A stretch of DNA of 15,152 bases. It comes from Haloferacaceae archaeon PL-Br10_E2g29 (lineage in GTDB: Archaea; Halobacteriota; Halobacteria; Halobacteriales; Haloferacaceae). The position numbers and the translations under genes are program-made. The number at the start of each line of letters is the position of its first letter. The stretch's first letter is position 1. Location: the NCBI GenBank assembly GCA_001563965.1, contig LKMS01000020.1, forward strand, positions 1 through 15,152, in the 5' to 3' direction. The notes below the pieces were generated by a model, which saw only the letters and a program-made list of their open reading frames with translations, had not been told where the DNA came from and ran no database searches. Below are positions 7,514 to 12,591 of the stretch, piece by piece.

Positions 7514-7533
7514 GCGTCGACAACGCGCCGGGC

Positions 7534-7542
7534 AATAAAATA
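7534..7542 (-). promoter_or_regulatory. TATA box for the DsrE-like gene
   Basis: On the minus strand this reads GTATTTTAT followed by TG, a strong archaeal TATA-like match centred about 25 nt before the ATG at 7513. It lies inside the 81-bp gap after radB, indicating independent transcription. Confidence 0.6.
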
Positions 7543-7594
7543 CGTCCGGGGCGCCGCACAAAACGGTGTGCCGACTGCTGCAGATCACCGACGC

Positions 7595-8287
7595 TTAGAA
7601 CGCATCCGTGTCATCGACGCCGGCATCGGTGATCCGGAACGTCGCCGTCTCGCCGGCGGCTTTCGCGCGGTGTTTTTCGAGCGTTGCCCGACGGTTGCCG
7701 CCGCGAAACCGATCGAGTCGGACGACGACGCCGGTCCAGTGTTCGAGCGTATGGCCGCCGAGCGCCCGAACCCGCTCGCTGTCGGGGTCGGTGTACACCT
7801 GATTCGTGATGACGACCGCCAGATCGTGTTTGCGTGCCAACGAGAGCAGCTGGGTGATCTGTCGGGCGACCGCCCGCAGCGAGTCGCCGCCTTCGACGTC
7901 CTCGGTTCGGTTGAGTCGATAAAAACCGGTCGCGCTGTCAAGCACCATCAGATCGACGCGGTCAGCGAACTCGGCGGCATCGCGAACCGCCTCGTTCTGT
8001 TCGTCGAAATCCAGCGCGTCGGTGATGATGAGCCGCGAGGCGACGTCCTCGACCGGTTCGTCGGTTCGTGCGGTGATGAGTTGGCGAAAGCGGTCGATCG
8101 AGAGCCCTTCGGTGTCGATGTAGAGCGCATTGCCGCCGTCGATGGCGATCCCGACGGCTGCCGACAGCGCGATGTTGGTTTTGCCCGCCGCGGGCGGGCC
8201 GTACAGCTGCGAGACCGTCCCGCGCTCGAAGCCGCCGCCAAGGAGTGTATCGAGGCTGTCGCAGCCGGTCGGAACGGGGTCGCTCAT
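7595..8287 (-). CDS. radB: DNA repair and recombination protein RadB
   Basis: A 230-aa RecA/RadA paralogue found only in euryarchaea. It lacks the N-terminal helix-hairpin-helix domain of RadA and consists of the ATPase core. Walker A is GPPAAGKT (30-37) and Walker B is LMVLD (113-117, followed by SATGFYRL). The opening VPTGCDSLDTLLGGGFERGTVSQLYGP and the later VVITNQVYTD (158-167) are RadA/RadB hallmarks. RadB assists RadA-mediated homologous recombination as a mediator; its own ATPase activity is weak. Length is normal. ATG 8287 is preceded by a TACTTTTG box about 27 nt upstream, fitting a leaderless mRNA; the open frame continues upstream into the palindrome and tRNA-repeat region, which is not part of the protein. 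Confidence 0.95.
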   Translation of the reverse strand: MSDPVPTGCDSLDTLLGGGFERGTVSQLYGPPAAGKTNIALSAAVGIAIDGGNALYIDTEGLSIDRFRQLITARTDEPVEDVASRLIITDALDFDEQNEAVRDAAEFADRVDLMVLDSATGFYRLNRTEDVEGGDSLRAVARQITQLLSLARKHDLAVVITNQVYTDPDSERVRALGGHTLEHWTGVVVRLDRFRGGNRRATLEKHRAKAAGETATFRITDAGVDDTDAF

Positions 8288-8310
8288 ACGTACTGCTACA
8301 CCGGTTTCGG

Positions 8311-8318
8311 CAAAAGTA
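8311..8318 (-). promoter_or_regulatory. TATA-like box for radB
   Basis: On the minus strand this reads TACTTTTG, centred about 27 nt upstream of the radB ATG. The match to the haloarchaeal TATA consensus is moderate. Confidence 0.4.
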
Positions 8319-8355
8319 CCTCGGTTGGTCGTGCTGCGCTGGCGGTGTTGTTCAC

Positions 8356-8376
8356 CGTGGTGTCGATGACACCACG
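8356..8376. repeat. 21-bp perfect palindrome upstream of radB
   Basis: CGTGGTGTC - GAT - GACACCACG: nine-base arms with a three-base centre and no mismatch, about 40 bp upstream of the radB TATA-like box. It could be a dimeric regulator's operator or form an RNA hairpin in read-through transcripts from the tRNA. A weaker inverted repeat (TTCACG 8381-8386 / CGTGAA 8395-8400) follows directly. The regulator is unknown. Confidence 0.55.
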
Positions 8377-8409
8377 AGGGTTCACGCAGAGGTTCGTGAA
8401 ACCGTCGCA

Positions 8410-8435
8410 AAAACGCCAGGAGAGGGATTTGAACC
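8410..8435 (-). repeat. Second copy of the tRNA-Ser 3' end (26-bp direct repeat)
   Basis: These 26 bp are identical to 8555-8580, which covers the 3' half of the T-arm, the acceptor 3' strand, the discriminator base and the start of the T-run of tRNA-Ser. The repeats are offset by 145 bp. Identity stops sharply at both ends (8409 A against 8554 C; 8436 A against 8581 C). A duplicated tRNA 3' end is the classic mark of integration by a tyrosine recombinase (attL/attR), but the interval carries no gene, so it would be a relic or a small tRNA-derived repeat. Confidence 0.75.
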
Positions 8436-8486
8436 ACGGTCACTCCGCTCGCTACACTCGCTTCGTTCCCTGATTCAAATCCTCTC
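8420..8486. repeat. Hairpin built from a T-arm sequence and its inverted copy
   Basis: The left arm 8420-8436 (GAGAGGGATTTGAACCA) pairs with the right arm 8471-8486 (TGATTCAAATCCTCTC), with one bulged G and one mismatch. The left arm is the T-arm part of the duplicated tRNA-Ser 3' end, so the right arm is an inverted tRNA-derived copy. The 34-nt loop (8437-8470) contains repeated CTCGCT-type words. It may fold as a stem-loop in RNA or be a palindromic recombination or insertion feature. Confidence 0.55.
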
Positions 8487-8499
8487 AGTCACCGTTTTC

Positions 8500-8552
8500 G
8501 GATCAACAGTACTCGCAGCGCGATGAAACGCGCTGCTTGTGGATGTTGATCC
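8500..8552. repeat. Two-step hairpin directly downstream of tRNA-Ser
   Basis: The outer arms GGATCAAC (8500-8507) and GTTGATCC (8545-8552) are perfectly complementary. Inside them GCAGCGCG (8515-8522) and CGCGCTGC (8529-8536) are also perfect, closing on the loop ATGAAA, with internal loops of 7 and 8 nt between the two stems. It begins 6 nt past the tRNA discriminator base on the transcribed (minus) strand, so it may act in termination or 3' processing of the tRNA transcript, or be a separate small structured RNA. Confidence 0.5.
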
Positions 8553-8558
8553 TCAAAA

Positions 8559-8639
8559 CGCCAGGAGAGGGATTTGAACCCCCGATCCCAAAGGGAACAC
8601 GCTTTCCAGGCGTGCGCCTTACCACTCGGCCATCCTGGC
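8559..8639 (-). tRNA. tRNA-Ser(GGA)
   Basis: The minus strand gives a complete class II cloverleaf of 81 nt. The acceptor stem is GCCAGGA/TCCTGGC with discriminator G; the D-arm is GCC GAGTGGTAA GGC; the anticodon stem CACGC/GCGTG closes the loop CTGGAAA with anticodon GGA, which reads UCC and UCU serine codons. The long variable arm has TCCC/GGGA around TTT, diagnostic of Ser/Leu tRNAs. The T-arm is GGGGG-TTCAAAT-CCCTC with one G-U pair. CCA is not encoded and there is no intron. A T-run (8555-8558) follows as terminator. It is transcribed toward radB and away from the hydrolase gene. Confidence 0.96.
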
Positions 8640-8662
8640 TCAATTACGCCTACCCCGCTGCT

Positions 8663-8671
8663 GATTGTAAA
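8663..8671. promoter_or_regulatory. Shared AT-rich box between tRNA-Ser and the hydrolase gene
   Basis: GATTGTAAA on the plus strand is TTTACAATC on the minus strand. It is centred about 28 nt upstream of the tRNA 5' end (8639) and about 19 nt upstream of the hydrolase ATG (8686). It is the only AT-rich element in the 46-bp gap, so the divergent promoters must overlap. Pattern-based. Confidence 0.45.
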
Positions 8672-8685
8672 CGTGTTGGTCGGCG

Positions 8686-9651
8686 ATGGCTCAAAACCCA
8701 CTGACACCGATGAAAGCGGGTCGAGACCCCGAAATATTTGCCCGGTCGGCCCCACTGAACGGTATCAGCGACACCGACTCTCCAGCCGACGACAGCGAAC
8801 CGAGCCGAGGACTGACCGACCGACTCACCCGGCGACGACTCCTCCTTGGAGCCGGCGGCGTCGTCGGGCTTCTCGCTGCAGGCGGGCTCTACGTGAGCCG
8901 CGAACTCGACGGCGATTTCGGCGGCTACACCGCACCAGACGACCAGCCAACGCTCTCGGTTCGCGGCCAGCTCGACGGCGACACGAAATCGCCACAGGCC
9001 GAACGCGAGGGCGACTGGTCGTTCGACGGCGACGAACTGTTCGTCTTCGTCCACGGTTTCGACACCGACGCGATCGGTGCGCGCGATCAGGCGGCCACCG
9101 CCCAAATCGGTCTTGCGGATCTGCGACCAACCCCCGTCGTCGCCTACAGTTGGGAGTCGGAACTCGACTGGGAGGACGCCAAACAGAACGCCGATAGAGC
9201 GGCCGAGCCGCTGGCCGACTGGCTCGTCGAGTGGGCCGATGAGGATGGCCGACCGGTTCATTTGCTCGGCTACTCGCTCGGCGCACGCGTCTGTCTCGAG
9301 GCGCTCGGCCAACTCACCGATGACGAGCGCAGTGACGTGGTCGCGTCTCTCTCGCTACTCGGCGGCGCGGTTCCCCACGACAGCGTCGTCAGCGACGGTC
9401 GCTACGGGCCGGTGATCGACGACGCCGACCCGGCGGTGACCAACTTCCATAGCCGAAACGACCGGGTGCTCGGCTGGGTGTACCGACTCTCTGATCGAAC
9501 TCGCGCCGTGGGCCACGACGGCATCAGCGATCGCGACGCGGCCCCCGCCGGCTACCACGATGTCAACGTAACCGACGCCGTCGCGGATCACTACTCGTAC
9601 TTTCAGCCCGGCGAAGGCTGTCTGCCACAGGTCGTCGACTCGCTCGACTAG
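8686..9651 (+). CDS. Tat-signal alpha/beta hydrolase, DUF900-like
   Basis: A 321-aa serine hydrolase of unknown substrate. After a 45-residue polar leader comes TRRRLLLGAGG (48-58) and a hydrophobic run to about residue 70, a twin-arginine-type export signal; no lipobox cysteine follows, so cleavage or membrane anchoring by the uncleaved helix are both possible. The catalytic core has the oxyanion strand LFVFVHGFDTD (118-128) and the nucleophile elbow GYSLGAR with Ser197. A likely acid is Asp259 (HSRNDRVLGW) and a likely base is His302 (VADHYSYF). The HGFDT and GYSLGAR pattern resembles DUF900-type alpha/beta hydrolases. Start alternatives are M1 and M9 (8710); M1 fits the AT-rich box better. 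It is divergent from the tRNA-Ser gene with no operon partner. Confidence 0.85.
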   Translation: MAQNPLTPMKAGRDPEIFARSAPLNGISDTDSPADDSEPSRGLTDRLTRRRLLLGAGGVVGLLAAGGLYVSRELDGDFGGYTAPDDQPTLSVRGQLDGDTKSPQAEREGDWSFDGDELFVFVHGFDTDAIGARDQAATAQIGLADLRPTPVVAYSWESELDWEDAKQNADRAAEPLADWLVEWADEDGRPVHLLGYSLGARVCLEALGQLTDDERSDVVASLSLLGGAVPHDSVVSDGRYGPVIDDADPAVTNFHSRNDRVLGWVYRLSDRTRAVGHDGISDRDAAPAGYHDVNVTDAVADHYSYFQPGEGCLPQVVDSLD

Positions 9652-9678
9652 TTCCGCTGCACGGGCTTCGGCGCGTCG

Positions 9679-9882
9679 TCACCGTCCGACGGCCGCCAAC
9701 CGCGGCTCAACCGTGTACGACACCGTCGCGACGACGGCCGCGATGAGCAAACCGATCGCAGCCAGTCCAACCCATCCGATCGGGAGCGACCCGAAAAGAA
9801 TCAGATACCCCTGCGCGAGGACGACGAACGTCATCCCGCCGACGATCCCCCAGAGCAGACTCGATTTCGTTCGACGGTTCAC
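9679..9882 (-). CDS. Small two-helix membrane protein, function unknown
   Basis: A 67-aa protein with a GTG start. After MNRRTKSSL come two predicted transmembrane helices, LWGIVGGMTFVVLAQGYLIL (9-28) and WVGLAAIGLLIAAVVATVSY (38-57), separated by a short GSLPIG turn and ending in a basic tail. The positive N- and C-termini suggest that both ends face the cytoplasm. I do not recognise a function. It is likely real because a TTTATCAAAT box lies about 25 nt upstream of the GTG (leaderless), and the length, topology and codon use resemble small conserved haloarchaeal membrane proteins. It converges with the hydrolase (27-bp gap) and follows ilvA on the same strand but has its own promoter. Confidence 0.7.
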   Translation of the reverse strand: MNRRTKSSLLWGIVGGMTFVVLAQGYLILFGSLPIGWVGLAAIGLLIAAVVATVSYTVEPRLAAVGR

Positions 9883-9901
9883 AGCGAGGGTGCGACGGCC
9901 G

Positions 9902-9911
9902 ATTTGATAAA
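9902..9911 (-). promoter_or_regulatory. TATA box for the 67-aa membrane protein
   Basis: On the minus strand this reads TTTATCAAAT, a close match to the haloarchaeal TTTAWA-type TATA box, about 25 nt upstream of the GTG at 9882. It supports both the GTG start and independent transcription from ilvA. Confidence 0.55.
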
Positions 9912-9966
9912 TTTCGTGGTCGACGTCGCGACCGGTGTGGGGCGGAGCGGTTCGCGCGAATACAAC

Positions 9967-11190
9967 TTACTCCAAGACGTCGACCGCGTAGCCCGCTTCG
10001 CGGAGCGTCGCCAGCAGTTCCTCAGCGTGGTCGCGACCGTGGGTTTCGAGATCGATTTCGACGGAGGTGTCGCTCATCCCGATTTTGCGGGAGGTTCGTT
10101 CGTGGTGAATCTCGTAAATGTTCGCCTGTTTCTCGGCAATGATTTCAATCAACCCCTCCAGCGCACCGGGATGATCCGGCAGCACGGTGCGGATTTTGAG
10201 ATACCGGCCCAACTGCACCATCCCGCGGAGAATCACCGTGGTCAGCACGTTCATATCGATGTTGCCGCCGCAGAGCGCCGGCACGATCACCTCACCCTCG
10301 TCGTACGCGAACCCGTCTTCGAGCACCGCGGCGAGCGCGACCGCTCCTGCGCCTTCGACGAGCGTTTTGCTCCGTTCGAGCAACAGCGTCAGCGCGAGCG
10401 CAATCTCCTCGTCGGAGACGGTGACGACTTCGTCGACGCGTTGTTGAATCACCGCGAATGGGCGCTCGCCGACCGAGCGGGTGGCGATGCCGTCGGCGAC
10501 GGTCTTGACGCTGTCGCGCGACTGAACCGTCCCCTGTTCGAGCGAGTCGATCACGCTGGCGGCCCCCTCGGCCTGGACGCCGATAACGCGCACATCGGGC
10601 CGTGTGGCCTTGATTGCAGTCGCGATGCCGGCGATGAGCCCACCACCACCGATCGGAACGACAACGGTGTCGACAGCGGGGCATTGTTCGAGGATTTCGA
10701 GGCCGATCGTCCCCTGGCCGGCCATCACCGCCTCGTCGTCAAAGGCGTGGACGTAGGTTCGATCCTCGTCGCGTTCGATCTCGTGCGCTCGCGTCTGGGC
10801 CTCCTCGTAGTCGACGCCGTGGAGGACGACGCGACCACCGTAGCTGCGGGTGGCTTTGACCTTCGAGATCGGCGCGTGTTCGGGCATAACGATTGTCGCG
10901 TCGACGCCGGCGCGGGTGGCCGCAAGCGCGACACCCTGTGCGTGGTTTCCCGCACTCGCGGTGACGACACCGGCGGCCTGTTCGGCGGCCGACAGCGTCA
11001 TAATGCGGTTGAGCGCGCCGCGAATCTTGAACGACCCAGTCCGCTGGAAGTTCTCCAGTTTGAGCGAGACTTCCGCGCCGGTACGTGCCGAAAACGTGTG
11101 AGAGTACTCCATCGGCGTACATCGGACGACCTCCGAAAGGCGTGGGCGGGCGGCCTCAATGGCCGACAACGAGAGCATACACTGTTTCAT
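9967..11190 (-). CDS. ilvA: Threonine ammonia-lyase with ACT domain
   Basis: A 407-aa PLP enzyme that deaminates threonine to 2-oxobutanoate, the first step of isoleucine synthesis from threonine. The PLP lysine is K55 in ENFQRTGSFKIRGA; SAGNHAQG (79-86) binds the substrate carboxylate, and the PLP phosphate loop is GGGGLIAG (181-188). The C-terminal ACT domain (about 330-405, starting YLKIRTVLPDHPGALEGL) is the allosteric type found in the shorter biosynthetic/catabolic TdcB-like branch. Serine dehydratase activity is possible. Two starts are available: ATG 11190 (MKQCMLSLSAI) and ATG 11178 (MLSLSAI); 11190 is kept because no promoter element discriminates between them. The gene has a 204-bp untranslated spacer upstream. 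Confidence 0.94.
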   Translation of the reverse strand: MKQCMLSLSAIEAARPRLSEVVRCTPMEYSHTFSARTGAEVSLKLENFQRTGSFKIRGALNRIMTLSAAEQAAGVVTASAGNHAQGVALAATRAGVDATIVMPEHAPISKVKATRSYGGRVVLHGVDYEEAQTRAHEIERDEDRTYVHAFDDEAVMAGQGTIGLEILEQCPAVDTVVVPIGGGGLIAGIATAIKATRPDVRVIGVQAEGAASVIDSLEQGTVQSRDSVKTVADGIATRSVGERPFAVIQQRVDEVVTVSDEEIALALTLLLERSKTLVEGAGAVALAAVLEDGFAYDEGEVIVPALCGGNIDMNVLTTVILRGMVQLGRYLKIRTVLPDHPGALEGLIEIIAEKQANIYEIHHERTSRKIGMSDTSVEIDLETHGRDHAEELLATLREAGYAVDVLE

Positions 11191-11394
11191 TTCAGCGGCT
11201 GCTAATCGGTTTCGGTGCTCGAAAGAGACCTTCGGCTACGCAGGCGAAAACGTTGGAAAGGGGGAAAGGGGAATGCACGCGTGTAACGTGCAAGCGTTAT
11301 TTTGCCCCCGGAGTATAAAAATATACGGCACACGGAGTGAAAGTGAAAATCGCAATCAAGCGTGGGGGTAGATGGGTTGTCAGACGGGTGTCGG
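11191..11394. promoter_or_regulatory. 204-bp spacer upstream of ilvA with AT-rich island and inverted repeats
   Basis: No gene is seen here. It holds a 14-bp AT-rich palindrome GTATA-AAAA-TATAC (11313-11326), a second AT box (TTATTTTG, 11297-11304), an inverted repeat TGCACG/CGTGCA (11274-11279 and 11287-11292), and a 19-nt purine tract (11255-11273) that is pyrimidine-rich on the ilvA strand. If the AT boxes drive ilvA, its mRNA would have a leader of about 85-100 nt. There is no ATG on the ilvA strand in this leader, which argues against an ATG-initiated leader-peptide attenuator. The AT box could equally serve the plus strand, where no gene follows. Confidence 0.5.
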
Positions 11395-11964
11395 TCACGG
11401 GTCATCTGGCTGTGACTTGGTGACGATTCGCACGTCAGCTGACCGACGGTACGTTTCGGCTCGGTCGGCAAACGAGTCGCCTGGGGGCCACAGCTGATTC
11501 GAGCCAGTCTGGTCGACAGTCGAAACTGCCGCCGAATCGATTCCGAGCCGTGAGGGCTCGCCGATGTAGACGGATGCGGTGTCGATACCATCCAGTTCGG
11601 TGGCGATGTGGTCGATCCCGTCGTCAACACCGTCCACGGTATCTCCGTCGCCGTCAACCGGAACCGACACCCGGACGTAGAGGCCGCGGTCGACACCCTC
11701 GTAGGCGTCAAGTCGATCGGTTTCGGGCGTTTCGAGCAGGCGGCCGGCGACCCGGTCGCCGGGGACGAGCGTTGGATACCGTCCGTCGATCCGCTGAAGC
11801 CCGAGACAGACCGCCGAACCGAGAAACCGATACGTATCAAGCAGATTCGCGACGTGCGCCTCATCGGTCAGCGTCCCGTACACGAAAACGACGTCGCTGG
11901 CGGCGGCCGACTCGCCGGATTGGATGGTTCGCCCCGCGAACTCGTCAGGAGAGTGGTCGGTCAT
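11395..11964 (-). CDS. Gamma-glutamylcyclotransferase-like (GGCT/AIG2 family) protein
   Basis: A 189-aa protein of the butirosin/AIG2-like cyclotransferase fold. The family signature VVFVYGTL (25-32) binds the gamma-glutamyl moiety, and the catalytic Glu is E89 in RLDAYEGV, the usual LDxxEG context. GDRVAGRLLE (69-78) is the conserved strand before it. The family forms 5-oxoproline from gamma-glutamyl amines or dipeptides; since haloarchaea use gamma-glutamylcysteine as their main thiol, that is one candidate substrate, but this is inference. The C-terminal 80 residues are acidic and less conserved. The ATG at 11964 overlaps the stop of the upstream Nudix gene (ATGA, 11961-11964), so they form an operon. 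A longer open frame upstream is read inside the Nudix gene and rejected. Confidence 0.85.
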   Translation of the reverse strand: MTDHSPDEFAGRTIQSGESAAASDVVFVYGTLTDEAHVANLLDTYRFLGSAVCLGLQRIDGRYPTLVPGDRVAGRLLETPETDRLDAYEGVDRGLYVRVSVPVDGDGDTVDGVDDGIDHIATELDGIDTASVYIGEPSRLGIDSAAVSTVDQTGSNQLWPPGDSFADRAETYRRSADVRIVTKSQPDDP

Positions 11965-12494
11965 GACTCGAATGTGTCGGCCGCTGACGACACGCTTGCA
12001 TCGGCCGCTGTCGAGTCGGTTGCCTCCCACTCCTCCACCGCGTCGATCGCCTCACAGCCGATGGCGACCGTGTCAGAATCGAGGTCACTCTCGCGGAGAT
12101 CCCGTCGCGTGTACCACTCCCACACCGACGGGTCGGCCTCGCCGTCGGCGGGATCGATCTCGCGGCTGTCGACGGCCCCAAAGTAGATGTGGTCGATATG
12201 TTGGTGGCCCACCCGACCGTCGGGATGGATGTTGATATCGTACAACAGCATGTGGGCGGGTTGCGGAAGCACCTCACCGGCCGGCGGGTCGATAGCGGCC
12301 GTTTCGCGGAGCAGCGTCGGCTCAAGGCCAGTCTCCTCGCGAACCTCGCGGCGGCCCGCACGGTGGGGCAGTTCGTCGCGGTCGACGTGGCCACCCGGCG
12401 GAATCCGGATCCCAAGTCGATCGTGGTGATGAAGCGCCGTCGCCCCGTCGTTGACGATGTAGACCGTCGCGGTGAAATGCCGTGTCGTCTCCAT
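11961..12494 (-). CDS. Nudix hydrolase
   Basis: A 177-aa hydrolase of nucleoside-diphosphate-linked substrates. The Nudix box GX5EX7REUXEEXGU is complete at residues 35-57: G35, E41, then REVREETGL (49-57), with the metal-binding glutamates E53 and E54. The N-terminus HFTATVYIVNDGATALHHH is typical of the subfamily that follows with LGIRIPPGGH. A His/Asp-rich middle (HPDGRVGHQHIDHIYFGAV) is common in Nudix proteins that act on larger phosphorylated substrates. The last 30 residues are Ala/Ser/Asp-rich. Substrate unknown. It lies 97 bp downstream of tfb and overlaps the GGCT-like gene by ATGA; whether tfb is in the same transcript is unclear, since only a weak AT-rich box (around 12536-12542, minus) is seen in the gap. 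Confidence 0.9.
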   Translation of the reverse strand: METTRHFTATVYIVNDGATALHHHDRLGIRIPPGGHVDRDELPHRAGRREVREETGLEPTLLRETAAIDPPAGEVLPQPAHMLLYDINIHPDGRVGHQHIDHIYFGAVDSREIDPADGEADPSVWEWYTRRDLRESDLDSDTVAIGCEAIDAVEEWEATDSTAADASVSSAADTFES

Positions 12495-12591
12495 GGGCGA
12501 CGCTCGATGGCGACGCTCTTGGTGGTTGCGGAACCGAAAAGATGGGTCGATCTCGACCCGGCAGATCGAAGTGAAAACGATGGAGAGCCGT

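Noticed and set aside
8437..8470. CRISPR-like repeat in the CTCGCT-rich loop
   Set aside because: The words are only about six bases, unevenly spaced, and there are no spacers or cas genes.
7220..8473. 417-aa plus-strand open frame opposite radB and the DsrE-like gene
   Set aside because: It lies across two well-recognised minus-strand genes and into the tRNA repeat region, with no motif of its own.
9904..11205. 433-aa plus-strand open frame opposite ilvA
   Set aside because: Antisense shadow; the ilvA strand carries all PLP-enzyme motifs and the ACT domain.
11191..11330. Leader peptide attenuator upstream of ilvA
   Set aside because: The minus strand has no ATG in the interval, and no isoleucine-rich short frame was found.
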